Part shown: positions 22,070 to 30,570 of the stretch, one piece after another
Layout of the letters: every line of letters begins with the position of its first letter
Numbering within the stretch: the stretch's first letter is position 1
From: Streptoalloteichus tenebrarius
Lineage (GTDB): Bacteria > Actinomycetota > Actinomycetes > Mycobacteriales > Pseudonocardiaceae
DNA: 45,898 bases
Assembly (NCBI RefSeq): GCF_024171885.1
Contig: NZ_JAMTCP010000022.1
Location: forward strand, 1-45,898
Direction: 5' to 3'
Program-made: the position numbers and the translations under genes
The notes under the pieces: model-generated
What the model saw: only the letters and a program-made list of their open reading frames with translations
Told to the model about the DNA's origin: nothing
Databases searched by the model: none

Positions 22070-23008
22070 ATGCGCCGTCTGCGTCATCACGACCACGGCG
22101 GGCCCGAGGTGCTCCGGATCGAGGAGACCCCGGTGCCCCAGCCCGCGCGGGGCGAGGTCCTGGTCCGGATCGAGGCGGTCGGGGTCACGCTGCCGTTGTT
22201 GGGGCACCTCCGCGCCGCCTCGACACCGGTCCCGTCGTGCCCCGGCGGCGAGATCTCCGGCGAGGTCGTCGCCGTGGGCGAGGACGTCCACGACCTCGCC
22301 GTGGGACAACGGGTCGCCGGAGTGGTGTTCGACGGCGCCCACGCCGAGTACGTCGCCGCTCCGGCGGCCGCGCTCGGCGTCGTGCCGGACGGCGTCGAGG
22401 CCGCGGACGCGATGACCGTGACGCGCAGCGGCCTGGTGGCGCTGGGCGCGTTGCGGGTGGGGCGGTTCGCCGAGGGCGAGCGGGTGCTCGTGACGGCGGC
22501 GGCCGGCGGAGTGGGGCACGTCGCCGTGCAGCTCGCGAGAGCGCTGGGCGCGGCCAGGGTCGTCGCCGCGGTCGGGTCGTCGGACAAGGCGGACTTCGTC
22601 CGCGACCTGGGCGCGGACGAGGTGGTCCGCTACGACGACGCCGACTGGGGCGACCCGGTCGACGTCGTGGTCGACGGTGTCGGGGGCGAGGTGCTGCGGC
22701 GCGGTGTCGACGCGCTCGCGCCCTTCGGCCGGCTGGTGTCGTTCAGCGCCGCCGGTGGCCAGGTCGAGGCGAACGCGCTGCGCCTCGGCATGCGCGGCGT
22801 CGTCGGTTTCGCCGTCGGGCGGTTGGCGGGCGCGCGTCCCGACCTGGTCGAGCGAATGCGCCGGGAGTTGTGGGGCCTCCACGCCGAGGGACGGCTCCGC
22901 CCCGTCATCGACTCCGAGTTCCCGTTGGAACAGGTGGCGCGGGCCTACGAGGTCATCACGGCCCGCGCCAACCGGGGCAAGGTGGTCCTCCGACCCACTG
23001 TCCATTGA
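22070..23008 (+). CDS. Zinc-free quinone oxidoreductase (MDR superfamily)
   Basis: 312 aa. GroES-like N-domain (GPEVLRIEETPVPQPARGEVLVRIEAVGV, PGGEISGEVVAVGEDV) and Rossmann domain with AAAGGVGHVAVQLARALGA near 145-161. The zinc ligands of alcohol dehydrogenases are absent, so it belongs to the QOR/CurA branch that reduces quinones or enoyl compounds with NADPH. GGAGGAGG is 7 nt before the ATG. Regulated by the divergent TetR. A GTCCATTGAGGAC palindrome overlaps its last codons and stop. Confidence 0.9.
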   Translation: MRRLRHHDHGGPEVLRIEETPVPQPARGEVLVRIEAVGVTLPLLGHLRAASTPVPSCPGGEISGEVVAVGEDVHDLAVGQRVAGVVFDGAHAEYVAAPAAALGVVPDGVEAADAMTVTRSGLVALGALRVGRFAEGERVLVTAAAGGVGHVAVQLARALGAARVVAAVGSSDKADFVRDLGADEVVRYDDADWGDPVDVVVDGVGGEVLRRGVDALAPFGRLVSFSAAGGQVEANALRLGMRGVVGFAVGRLAGARPDLVERMRRELWGLHAEGRLRPVIDSEFPLEQVARAYEVITARANRGKVVLRPTVH

Positions 23009-23028
23009 GGACAGCCGGTCCGGAGGTG

Positions 23029-23967
23029 TCAGGCGAGCCGGGGGAACAGCCCCCTGGCGCTCCCGTGGTCGATCTCCGCGCGCCGCTCGGGGTCCAACCC
23101 CTCGTAGGCGTCGAGCTGGTACGTGAAGTAGGCGACGGCGGGGTCCGGCGCGAACGGCCAGTCGCTGCCGAAGAGCACGTGCCCCGGCCGGGCGAAGGCG
23201 AGCAGGCTGGGCAGTGCGACGGGACTGGCCGAGAGGGCCGTGTCGAAGAAGAAGGAGCGGAAGTCCTCCAGCAACCCCACCGGGTCCCGGCCGGTCTCGG
23301 GGACGAGCGAGAGCGCGAGCCGGTGTGCCGCGTACGGGACGAATCCCCCCGCGTGGGCGAGCACGAAGCGGATGCGGGGGTGACGACCGGGAACTCCCTG
23401 GCGGACGAGGTTCACCGCCGCCCTGGTGGTGTCGAGGAGGAAGTCCGCCGCGAACGGGGGAATCCCGGGCGCCGGCGGGCCGGGCAGCTCGGCGGGGTGC
23501 ACGAGGACGACGGCGGCCCTGCGGTCCAGCTCGGCCATGAGCGGCTCGAACTCCTCGGCCCCCAGGTAGGTCCCGCGGTTGTTGGCCAACAACACGACTC
23601 CGTCGGCGGACAGCTCGTCGAAGGCGTACGCCACCGCGTCGAGCGCGCCGTCCACGTCCGGCAAGGGGACGGACGCGAAGAACCCGAACCGGTCCGGCCG
23701 GTCCCGGACGCACTCCGCGGCGAACTCGTTGACCCGCAGGGCCATGTCCCTCGCCTCACGGTCGCCGCCGAGGTGCACGCCCGGCGTGGAGACGGACAGG
23801 ACGGCGGTGGCGATCGACTGCTGTCCCATGAGGTCGAGCGCCCGTTCCACGCTCCAGTCCGGCAGGTCCCGCCCACCGGCGTCGCGCACCCCTCGCGAGC
23901 GGAGCCACCGCACGTACTCGGGTGGGAGAAGGTGATGGTGTACGTCGATGCGCGCGTGGTCGGCCAT
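23029..23967 (-). CDS. Amidohydrolase, ACMSD/6-methylsalicylate decarboxylase type
   Basis: 312 aa. PF04909 metal-dependent hydrolase: HxH at 10-12 (IDVHHHLLPPEYV), HPAE in the middle, HAGGFVPYAAHR, and FGSDWPF (metal Asp) near the C-terminus. DGVVLLANNRGTYLGAEEFEPLMAELDRRAAVVLVHP is typical of the aminocarboxymuconate-semialdehyde decarboxylase branch, which performs non-oxidative decarboxylation; 6-methylsalicylate decarboxylases are close relatives. Cytosolic, mononuclear metal expected. The frame is open for another 2 kb upstream but only as the shadow of the next genes. Convergent with the quinone oxidoreductase, with 20 bp between stops. Confidence 0.87.
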   Translation of the reverse strand: MADHARIDVHHHLLPPEYVRWLRSRGVRDAGGRDLPDWSVERALDLMGQQSIATAVLSVSTPGVHLGGDREARDMALRVNEFAAECVRDRPDRFGFFASVPLPDVDGALDAVAYAFDELSADGVVLLANNRGTYLGAEEFEPLMAELDRRAAVVLVHPAELPGPPAPGIPPFAADFLLDTTRAAVNLVRQGVPGRHPRIRFVLAHAGGFVPYAAHRLALSLVPETGRDPVGLLEDFRSFFFDTALSASPVALPSLLAFARPGHVLFGSDWPFAPDPAVAYFTYQLDAYEGLDPERRAEIDHGSARGLFPRLA

Positions 23968-24073
23968 CGCACCCCTCTGTCGTGTCGTGACAGCGCCAGT
24001 GCCCCGCCCCTGCGGCTTCCCCTCCGAGGGACCGCTGGCGCTTCCTTCGTTGCGCGCCAACCGTAACGCAGGT

Positions 24074-24091
24074 GCTATCCACTTGGATAGC
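24074..24091. promoter_or_regulatory. 18-bp palindrome GCTATCCA-CT-TGGATAGC
   Basis: Perfect 8-bp arms around CT, about 107 bp upstream of the amidohydrolase start and 156 bp upstream of the next divergent gene. Looks like an operator; no regulator gene is adjacent. The rest of 23968-24246 shows nothing clear. Confidence 0.5.
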
Positions 24092-24246
24092 CCCCTGCGG
24101 CGCGGGAGCCCCAGGGTGGGATCGAGGCGGCGAGACGGGGCGCGGGAGGAGGACACCAACCTCCTCGACGTCAAGCGCTCACGGCCGGGACGCGCTGTGG
24201 CGTAGATCGGCCGGACACCGTCGGACCGAGCTGTTTGACTGTCCCC

Positions 24247-25092
24247 ATGACGATCTCCACCCGAGACAGGGCCCTGTTCTTCCACCAGCTCCACCGCAAG
24301 GGACAGCCGCTGGTCCTGCCCAACGCCTGGGACGTCGCCAGCGCCAGGATCGTCGAGGACGCCGGCGCGCCGGCGGTCGCCACGACCAGCGCGGGCGTGG
24401 CGTGGGCCCTCGGCGCGCCCGACGGCGACCAGCTCGACCGCGAACTCGCCATCACCGCGACCGCCAGGGTGGCGGCCGCCGTCTCCGTGCCGGTGACCGC
24501 CGACCTGGAGAGCGGGTTCGGCGCCACCGCCGACGAGGTCGCCGACACCATCCGCCAGGTGGTCGACGCCGGCGTCGTCGGCGTGAACCTGGAGGACGCG
24601 CTCGCGTCGGGGTCCACCCCGCTGCGGCCGGCGGAGGAGCAGGCGGAGCGCCTGGCCGCCGCCCGGCGGGCGGCGGAGGCGGCCAACGTCCCCCTGTACA
24701 TCAACGCGCGGGTCGACACCTACCTCCGCACCGTCGGGGACGACCCCGAGGCGCGGCTCCAGGAGACGCTGGACCGCGCGCGGACCTACCTGGCCGCCGG
24801 GGCCTCCGGCATCTTCGTGCCCGCCGTCCCCGACGTGGAGACGGTGGCCACGCTGGTCAGGGAGGTGGACGCGCCGCTCAACATCCTCCCCCTGAAGCAG
24901 CCCGGCTTCACGGTCCCCGAGCTGGCCCGACTGGGCGTGGCGCGGATCAGCCTCGGGGCCGGGCTCGCCGCCGCCGCGTACGCGGTGGTGCGGCGCAGCG
25001 CCAAGGAGCTGCTCACCGAGGGCACCTACACCGAGCTGGCCGGCGCGCTCACCCACCCCGAGATCAACGCCCTCATCGCCAGGAACACCTGA
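24247..25092 (+). CDS. PEP mutase/isocitrate lyase-family protein
   Basis: 281 aa. TIM barrel of the ICL/PEPM superfamily: LVLPNAWDVASARIVEDAGAPAVATTSAGVAWALG (15-55), the Mg-binding ADLESGFG (85-92), VNLEDA (114-118) and INARVDTYLR. The catalytic KKCGH loop of isocitrate lyase is absent, so it is in the oxaloacetate decarboxylase/methylisocitrate lyase-like group that cleaves or decarboxylates 2-oxo acids. ATG 24247 is followed by the family N-terminus; no good ribosome binding site precedes it. Single-gene unit divergent from the amidohydrolase. Confidence 0.87.
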   Translation: MTISTRDRALFFHQLHRKGQPLVLPNAWDVASARIVEDAGAPAVATTSAGVAWALGAPDGDQLDRELAITATARVAAAVSVPVTADLESGFGATADEVADTIRQVVDAGVVGVNLEDALASGSTPLRPAEEQAERLAAARRAAEAANVPLYINARVDTYLRTVGDDPEARLQETLDRARTYLAAGASGIFVPAVPDVETVATLVREVDAPLNILPLKQPGFTVPELARLGVARISLGAGLAAAAYAVVRRSAKELLTEGTYTELAGALTHPEINALIARNT

Positions 25093-25293
25093 TCCCCTGC
25101 CCCCTGGTCGGCGTCTGGGGGACTGCCGCCCAGGGGGCGACCCGGTCGGTCGCGGGGTCGGACCGCGCGAGCCGTCCCTCCACTGTGGACTCTCCCACGA
25201 TGAGTCGATCGGGTGGACATGGTTCGCGGTCGTCACCGGCCGGTTCCGGTGGCGGTTACCGTTCCCGCCGGTGCCGAACGGAAGGAGGGCGAC

Positions 25294-25983
25294 ATGATCG
25301 GGTCGACGCTCGTGTTGCCCCTCGTGCTGGCGCTCGGGACGGCGCTGAGCCCCGATCCGTCGGCGGCGCTTCACGCCCGCCAGGCGGTGGAACCCGTCGT
25401 GCTCGTGCACGGATGGCGGTCCTCGGGGGCCGGCATGGCGCTGATGCGGGACCGGTTCGAGGCGGCGGGCCATCCCGCCGTCACGATCGACCTCCCCGGC
25501 GAGGACAACGTCGCCAACGCGCGGGCGATCGCCCGCCTCGTCGACGACCTCCGCGCCAGGACCGGAGCGGAGAAGGTCCACCTGGTCGCGCACAGCATGG
25601 GCGGCCTGTCCACCCGGCACTTCCTCAAGCGCCTCGGCGGGACCGACCGGGTGCGCTCCTCCGTCGCCTTCGGCTCCCCGCAGTACGGCTACCTGCCCGC
25701 GTGCCTGCTGGCGCCGGACCAGGGCGGCCAGATGTGCCCGTTCAGCCCCTTCCTGGCCGACCTCAACGCCGGTGACGACACGCCCGGCGACGTCGCCTAC
25801 ACCACCATGCGCAGCACCCTCGACACCCCGGACACCTACCGGCTCGACGGGGGCGCCTGCTTCCACGAGATCCCCGACGTGCCGCACGCCGAGGAGCCGA
25901 ACTCCCCCGCCTTCTTCGAGGCGGCGCTGAGCGCCGTGCGGGGCGTCTGCCCCGGGCGTCACGTCGAGTTGCCCATCCAGTGA
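25294..25983 (+). CDS. Secreted class 2-type lipase/alpha-beta hydrolase
   Basis: 229 aa. Signal peptide MIGSTLVLPLVLALGTALSP with a probable cleavage near residue 25. Mature part: VVLVHGW (oxyanion hole, 36-41), nucleophile elbow AHSMGG (99-104, S101), then QYGYLPACLLAPDQGGQMCP with cysteines that may form disulfides, and a late His in VPHAEEPNS. The pattern fits small extracellular triacylglycerol lipases/esterases of actinomycetes. GAAGGAGG lies 6 nt before the ATG. Single gene. Confidence 0.87.
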   Translation: MIGSTLVLPLVLALGTALSPDPSAALHARQAVEPVVLVHGWRSSGAGMALMRDRFEAAGHPAVTIDLPGEDNVANARAIARLVDDLRARTGAEKVHLVAHSMGGLSTRHFLKRLGGTDRVRSSVAFGSPQYGYLPACLLAPDQGGQMCPFSPFLADLNAGDDTPGDVAYTTMRSTLDTPDTYRLDGGACFHEIPDVPHAEEPNSPAFFEAALSAVRGVCPGRHVELPIQ

Positions 25984-26128
25984 TCGTGGCCGGACGCGGC
26001 GTCCCGCGTCCTCGCGCTCACCCCGCCTCGGGCGAATTCCCGCGCCCTTCGCCTCCCGGCGCTCCCCCATGCTCCTGTCCGACCACTGTGGTCACTCCGT
26101 CATCCGCGTCACTGCCCGCGACGACCAG

Positions 26129-26159
26129 TTGACCTCGACCAAGGTGCAACTTCTACTGT
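26129..26159 (+). promoter_or_regulatory. Promoter with 19-bp spacer (MerR-type)
   Basis: TTGACC (26129-26134) and TACTGT (26154-26159) are separated by 19 bp, the over-long spacer characteristic of MerR-activated promoters, and the spacer holds an imperfect dyad (CCTCGACCAAGG). It drives the NmrA-family gene at 26238. Confidence 0.55.
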
Positions 26160-26237
26160 CTCCCTGTCGCTGATGGACAGTCCAGGCGACGAGGAGGGCC
26201 GGCGGCGACGCCGGACACGACCAGGGATGGGAAGACG

Positions 26238-27095
26238 ATGGCTGAGCTGAAGAGGGTCCTGGTGACCGGCGCGACCGGCAACGTGGGCGGGCAGGTGGTC
26301 GCCCAGCTCCGGGGAACCGGCGTGGCCGTGCGGGCGCTGGCCAGGAAGCCGGAGTCGGCCGACCTTCCCGAGGGCGTCGAGGTCGTGCGGGGCGACCTCG
26401 GGGACGCGTCCACTCTGGACGCCGCGCTGGAGGGCGTGGATGCGGTCTTCCTGGTGTGGCCGTTCTTCACCACCGAGGCCGCCCCCGCGGTGCTGGAGGC
26501 GATCGGGCGACACGCGCGTCGCGTCGTCTACCTCTCCGCGTCAGGGGTGAGGGACGACGGCAGCACAGATGGCGAGGGCATCGTGTTCCACGCCGAGATG
26601 GAACGGCTGATCAAGGGGTCCGACCTGGAGTGGACCATGCTCCGGCCCGCGGGGTTCGCGACCAACGCGCTGATGTGGGCTCCCCAGACCCGCGAGGGCG
26701 ACGTCGTGCGCTGGATCTACGGCGACGCGCGGCGGTCGCTGATCCATGAGGCGGACATCGCCGCCGTGGCGGTGCGCGCGTTGACCGAGGACGGGCACCA
26801 TGGCGCGCGGTACCACCTGACCGGCCCCGAGGCGCTGACCCAGGTCGAACAGGTCGAGGCCATCGGGAAGGCCGTCGGCCGGCCGGTGCGGTGGGAGGAG
26901 ATGTCCCGGGTGGCCGCCCGCGAGTACCTGCTGGCGCACGGGTGGCCCGAGGCGTTCGTCACCGGCGCGTTGGACGCGTGGGCGGGGCTGGTGGACCACC
27001 CGGAGCCGGTCACGTCCACTGTGGAGCAGGTGACCGGTGTGCCGGCGCGGACGTTCCACCAGTGGGCCGTCGACCACGCCGCCGACTTCCGCTGA
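26238..27095 (+). CDS. NmrA-like NAD(P)-binding protein
   Basis: 285 aa. Atypical SDR of the NmrA/HSCARG type: VLVTGATGNVGGQVVAQLRGTGVAVRALARKP (7-38), VVYLSASGVRDDG, WTMLRPAGFATNALMW, and the C-terminal 'V.ALTEDGHHGARYHLTGPEALTQVEQVEAIGKAVGRPV'. The SDR Tyr-Lys pair is lost, so it may sense the NADP(H) state or reduce quinones (QOR2-like). Preceded by the 19-bp-spacer promoter, so it may be a redox- or drug-inducible gene. The start has GGGAAG upstream. Confidence 0.88.
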   Translation: MAELKRVLVTGATGNVGGQVVAQLRGTGVAVRALARKPESADLPEGVEVVRGDLGDASTLDAALEGVDAVFLVWPFFTTEAAPAVLEAIGRHARRVVYLSASGVRDDGSTDGEGIVFHAEMERLIKGSDLEWTMLRPAGFATNALMWAPQTREGDVVRWIYGDARRSLIHEADIAAVAVRALTEDGHHGARYHLTGPEALTQVEQVEAIGKAVGRPVRWEEMSRVAAREYLLAHGWPEAFVTGALDAWAGLVDHPEPVTSTVEQVTGVPARTFHQWAVDHAADFR

Positions 27096-27135
27096 GCCGT
27101 CCGCCGCGAGCCGTCCGCCGCGAGCCGTCCGCCGC
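27094..27135. repeat. 14-bp tandem repeat, three copies
   Basis: GAGCCGTCCGCCGC is repeated at 27094, 27108 and 27122, starting at the stop codon of the NmrA gene and ending before the convergent J-domain gene stop. Confidence 0.9.
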
Positions 27136-27151
27136 GAGCCCCGACGCGGGG

Positions 27152-27694
27152 TCAGGGCAGGGGGAACCACCGCCGCCGGATCAGGTCCACGAGGTCGACG
27201 AACGGGCTCGGACCGTCGTCGACCTCGTGGACCTCACGGATCTCCCGGATCTCCCGGTGCGGGGCCGGTCCGTGCCATCGCACGGGCCCCGCCCGCAGGG
27301 GTGGTTCCTGACTCCGGGGGCGACCGGCGGCCCCGGCCGTCCCCGCTCGTTCTGGTGGTTCTGTCGGTTCTGTTGGTTCTGTTCCTTCTGTCCTCCGCGT
27401 TCCCTGTGTCCTCCGCGTTCGCTCCGCTCGCTGGGTTCGCTCCGGGACGGGCGGGTGGCGTCGGTCGTGGTCGGCGCGCCGCGCCGGGTCGCGCAGGACC
27501 GCGTACGCCGCCACCACCTCGGCCAGCGAGTCCCGGTCGGCCGGCTCGTCGTTCCGCCCGCGCGCTCCCACATCCGGGTGGTGCCGTCGCACGAGGGAGC
27601 GATAGGCGTGCGCGATCTCCTCCTGGGATGCCGTGGACGGCACTCCCAACACCTCGTAGGGATCACGCCGGTGGGCGTCTTCCGAGCCGGTCAT
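27152..27694 (-). CDS. J-domain protein
   Basis: 180 aa from ATG 27694. J-domain in residues 10-70: DPYEVLGVPSTASQEEIAHAYRSLVRRHHPDVG, with the HPD motif (39-41) that stimulates DnaK ATPase. There is no Gly/Phe region, zinc finger or CTD, so it is a class C J-protein. The middle is a repetitive RTEGTEPTEPTEPPE stretch and the end has EIREIREVHEVDDG and VDLVDLIRRRW. Third gene of a minus-strand unit after Hsp20 and a small protein, which suggests joint work in protein folding. Confidence 0.87.
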   Translation of the reverse strand: MTGSEDAHRRDPYEVLGVPSTASQEEIAHAYRSLVRRHHPDVGARGRNDEPADRDSLAEVVAAYAVLRDPARRADHDRRHPPVPERTQRAERTRRTQGTRRTEGTEPTEPTEPPERAGTAGAAGRPRSQEPPLRAGPVRWHGPAPHREIREIREVHEVDDGPSPFVDLVDLIRRRWFPLP

Positions 27695-27937
27695 CACACG
27701 ACTTCCGTTGTCTGACAACGACTCCTCGCCGAATGCTCCCGGTGGCCCGCGCCCACCGCGTCGTCGGACGCCATGGGCGCCAGGGACGTCACCGCGCCGG
27801 AGTGAACCCCGGGTCGGCGCGTCCGGCTCGGCCCCGTCGAGGTCGGGCACGGGCCACCGGGACTCTCGTTCGGCGACTCACCTCACTGGACGGGTCTGCT
27901 GCTCCACCACCTCCCTCCATCCGGACCGAACCGCGCA

Positions 27938-28258
27938 TCACCCATCGGGAGGCGGATGCGCCGGAGGGGAGCGCTGCCGCGCCCACCCGTCCGCGCCGGG
28001 CGCGTGGGGCCTGGCCCGAGGCGCTGGCCCCGGCTCGGCGTCGTCGGCCGCGTGCGGTCCCGCCTCGGGCGCCGGTGGCCCGGAGCGGGGACGCGGTGGG
28101 ACCGGCGGCGGGCGGTGCCACGCCGCGCGCACGATCGCGTCGAACTCGGCGCGCAGCAGGTCCTCGTCGCCGTAGACGAGGTCGACGAACGCCTCGTCGA
28201 CGACCTGCTGGGCCGCCCGGACGTGTGGCCGCAGCCGGCCGCGCTCGATCTCCGCCAT
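27938..28258 (-). CDS. Small protein between Hsp20 and J-domain genes
   Basis: 106 aa, no assigned function. The N-half is well ordered and conserved-looking: MAEIERGRLRPHVRAAQQVVDEAFVDLVYGDEDLLRAEFDAIVRAAW, two predicted amphipathic helices. The C-half is Pro/Arg/Ala-rich (RPPPVPPRPRSGPPAPEAGPHAA) and probably unstructured. It begins 53 nt after the Hsp20 stop. Similar ERGR..PH....VVDEAF proteins sit in heat-shock loci of other actinomycetes as far as I recall. The other open frames on this stretch look like shadows. Confidence 0.7.
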   Translation of the reverse strand: MAEIERGRLRPHVRAAQQVVDEAFVDLVYGDEDLLRAEFDAIVRAAWHRPPPVPPRPRSGPPAPEAGPHAADDAEPGPAPRARPHAPGADGWARQRSPPAHPPPDG

Positions 28259-28311
28259 GACCCGCTCCCACCACGACGTGACGTCACACCGCGCGGTGTC
28301 GGTGTTCGCCG

Positions 28312-28743
28312 TCAGGCGCTGATCTCCTTGCGACCGCCGTCCCCTCGGGTGATGGCGATCTTGCGGGGCTTGGCCTGCTCGGCGATCGGGATCCGCAGGG
28401 TGAGCACGCCCGCGTCGTAGACCGCCTCGATCCGCTCGGTGTCGAGGTTGTCGCCGAGGAAGAGTTGTCGGCTGAACACACCCCGGGGGCGTTCCGCGAC
28501 CACGAGGTCCGAGTCCGCCACCGCCGGCCCCTTGCGCTCCGCCCGGACGGTGAGCACGTTGCGCTCCACGTCCATGTCCACGGAGTCGGGGTCGACGCCC
28601 GGCAGGTCGAAGTGGACCACGAACTGGTCGCCCTCGCGGTAGGCGTCCATCGGCATCGCGACCGGACGCGCCCGGGTGCCGTTGTCGAAGAGTTGCTGGG
28701 CAAGCCGGTCCAGTTCACGGAACGGATCGGTCCGCATCAGCAT
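28312..28743 (-). CDS. Hsp20/alpha-crystallin small heat-shock protein
   Basis: 143 aa from ATG 28743 (GGAAGGAGGAG 7 nt upstream); ATG 28737 is also possible. Alpha-crystallin domain about 40-130: [76 protein letters not shown]. The I-P-I motif occurs in the C-terminal extension. Forms oligomers that hold unfolding proteins in a refoldable state. I see no HAIR (CTTGAGT-N7-ACTCAAG) or CIRCE element upstream, so the regulator is not evident. Confidence 0.92.
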   Translation of the reverse strand: MLMRTDPFRELDRLAQQLFDNGTRARPVAMPMDAYREGDQFVVHFDLPGVDPDSVDMDVERNVLTVRAERKGPAVADSDLVVAERPRGVFSRQLFLGDNLDTERIEAVYDAGVLTLRIPIAEQAKPRKIAITRGDGGRKEISA

Positions 28744-28977
28744 CGCGGGTCTCCTCCTTCCGCTCGACATCCCGCTCGCAGTGCTCCTTGCCGAACCAAC
28801 CCGGAGAGGTGACCACCGTCACGACTCCGCCCCGACGAACGCGCGAGAACGCGTCCCTGTTCCCCGGTTCCTCACCCGTTCCGGTGAATCTGGCGGCCTT
28901 CTCCGCCCAGATTCCCCGGGTTGGCGGAAGGCCGGAAACCTCTCGGCCCGGACTGGGGACGCGGCTAGGGTGCCGGC

Positions 28978-29715
28978 ATGGCGGAACCAGGAGCGACGCC
29001 AGCGACGCCGGAGCCCTCGTCCCGGTCCTCGGACTACTCACCGACGGTCCCCGCGGCGGACGTCGAGCGGATCCGCCGTTGGCACGAGGACGCCTACCGG
29101 TCCCGGAAGGCGCTCGGGGAGCAGGTGATCGAGTACCTGGGCCGGTCGTTCGTCGTCCCTCCGGAGGTCCAGCCGATCACGCCCACGTCGTCCCTGCTCG
29201 GCGAGGCCGTGCTCGCGGAGGTCCGCCCGGACGACCGGGTACTCGACATGGGCACCGGCAGCGGCGTCAACGCGATCCTCGCGGCCGGCACGGCGCGGGA
29301 GGTCGTGGCGGTCGACATCAACCCGCACGCCCTGGCGGCGGCGCGCCGCAACGCCGAGCGCAACGGCGTCGCCGACCGGATCGACGTCCGGCACAGCGAC
29401 GTCTTCTCCGCCGTCGACGGCCGGTTCGACCTGATCGTCTTCGACCCGCCGTTCCGGTGGTTCGCGCCGCGCGACCTGACCGAGCGGGCCACGACGGACG
29501 AGAACTACCGGGCGATGACCGCGTTCTTCCGTCAGGCGCGCCGGCACCTGACGGAGCGGGGGCGGATGCTGGTCTTCTTCGGGACCTCGGGCGACCTCGG
29601 CTACCTGGAGCGACTGATCGCCGAGGAGGGGTTCGCGAAGGAGGTCGTCGCCCGCGCGGAGCTGACCAAGGAGGGCTGGCGCGTCGAGTACCTGACCTTC
29701 CGCCTGACGCCCTGA
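28978..29715 (+). CDS. Class I SAM-dependent methyltransferase
   Basis: 245 aa. SAM motif I VLDMGTGSGVNAILAA (88-103), acidic motif II VAVDINPHAL (110-119), and DPPF at 156-159 (IVFDPPFRW). The (D/N)PP(F/Y) tetrad is that of N-methyltransferases acting on rRNA guanine/adenine (RlmG, RsmC), glutamine of release factors (PrmC) or similar planar amines. The substrate is unknown. The first 25 residues are a Pro/Ser-rich tail; the ribosome binding site is poor. Stands alone between the heat-shock operon and a TetR unit. Confidence 0.88.
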   Translation: MAEPGATPATPEPSSRSSDYSPTVPAADVERIRRWHEDAYRSRKALGEQVIEYLGRSFVVPPEVQPITPTSSLLGEAVLAEVRPDDRVLDMGTGSGVNAILAAGTAREVVAVDINPHALAAARRNAERNGVADRIDVRHSDVFSAVDGRFDLIVFDPPFRWFAPRDLTERATTDENYRAMTAFFRQARRHLTERGRMLVFFGTSGDLGYLERLIAEEGFAKEVVARAELTKEGWRVEYLTFRLTP

Positions 29716-29726
29716 CTCCGCCGACC

Positions 29727-29800
29727 GCCCGAAGTCCTGACCGGCTGAGGTCCTGACCGAGCGGAGGTCTTGACGGCCCGAGGTCCTGACCGAGCGGAGC
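29727..29800. repeat. Degenerate tandem repeat (about 17-20 bp units)
   Basis: Four imperfect units of GAGGTCCTGACCGAGCG type between the convergent methyltransferase and TetR stops. No hairpin is obvious. Confidence 0.7.
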
Positions 29801-29809
29801 GCCGCCGCT

Positions 29810-30469
29810 TCAGGAGCGCGTGCCCCGACTCCCCCGACGACCCGCGCTGGACGGCGTCGGCGCGGTCAGCATCCGGACGAGGGCGTCGGCCAGGCTCTCC
29901 AGGTACTCGGGCGTGACGGGCGTGTGACGGCCCCGCAGCCGCCAGTAGAGCGGCGCCGCGAGCAGGTCGAGCACGACGTCGCGGTCGACGTCCCCGCTGA
30001 TCTCGCCCCGGGCGATCGCCCGGTCCAGCACGGCCGCGCCCCTGGTCCGCCGGGGTTCGCCGATGTGCGCGGCCAAGGCGTCCGCGAGGACCGGGCCGCG
30101 CACCGCCTCGGCGAGCAGGTCGGGGAGCACCCGGCCGAACCGGGGGTGGTTCAGCCAGTCCAGGATCGCGTGCAGGGTCGCCAGGACGTCCCCGCGCAGC
30201 GATCCCGTGTCCGGCACCTCGGCCATGGGCACGCTGAGCCGGGAGACCACGTCCACGACCATGTCCTGTTTGGACGGCCACCTGCGGTAGAGCGCGCTCT
30301 TGCCGACCCCGGCCCGCCGGGCGACGGCGTCCATCGACAGTCGGCCGTAGCCGTGCTCGGCCAGCTCGTCGAGCACGGCCTCGGTGATCGTCTCGGTCAG
30401 CTCCTGGCGGAGCACGGCGGCCCCGGACGGGGTCCTGCGGGCGCGCGCTCCGGGTCGGTCGGCAGTCAT
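29810..30469 (-). CDS. TetR-family regulator of the NTF2/NmrA pair
   Basis: 219 aa. HTH: LRQELTETITEAVLDELAEHGYGRLSMDAVARRAGVGKSALYRRWPSKQDMVVDVVSRL, followed by a TetR_C_16/AcrR-like ligand domain (HAILDWLNHPRFGRVLPDLLAEAV). Both termini are Arg-rich. It is divergent from the NTF2-like and NmrA-like genes, and two GGACGG-N7-CCGTCC palindromes lie in the shared promoter, so it likely represses both sides. Confidence 0.9.
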   Translation of the reverse strand: MTADRPGARARRTPSGAAVLRQELTETITEAVLDELAEHGYGRLSMDAVARRAGVGKSALYRRWPSKQDMVVDVVSRLSVPMAEVPDTGSLRGDVLATLHAILDWLNHPRFGRVLPDLLAEAVRGPVLADALAAHIGEPRRTRGAAVLDRAIARGEISGDVDRDVVLDLLAAPLYWRLRGRHTPVTPEYLESLADALVRMLTAPTPSSAGRRGSRGTRS

Positions 30470-30487
30470 GGCCGGAGTCTAACGAGT

Positions 30488-30540
30488 GGACGGAACGGTC
30501 CCGTCCGACGTATGGTGGTCGGGACGGAACCGTTCCGTCC
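30488..30540. promoter_or_regulatory. Twin GGACGGAAC-type TetR operators
   Basis: GGACGGAACGGTCCCGTCC (30488-30506) and the perfect 19-bp palindrome GGACGGAACCGTTCCGTCC (30522-30540) flank a TATGGT (30511-30516) that could be a -10 box. Centre-to-centre spacing is 34 bp. Confidence 0.8.
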
Positions 30541-30570
30541 ATCCCGTGAACCGTCCCCTGAGGAGCACCC

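Noticed and set aside
23968-26070. Upstream extension of the amidohydrolase frame across the next two genes
   Set aside because: Antisense to the PEP mutase-like and lipase genes, no family features; the amidohydrolase clearly begins at MADHARIDVHHH.
28744-28977. HspR (HAIR) or CIRCE operator upstream of hsp20
   Set aside because: Neither CTTGAGT-N7-ACTCAAG nor TTAGCACTC-N9-GAGTGCTAA is present.
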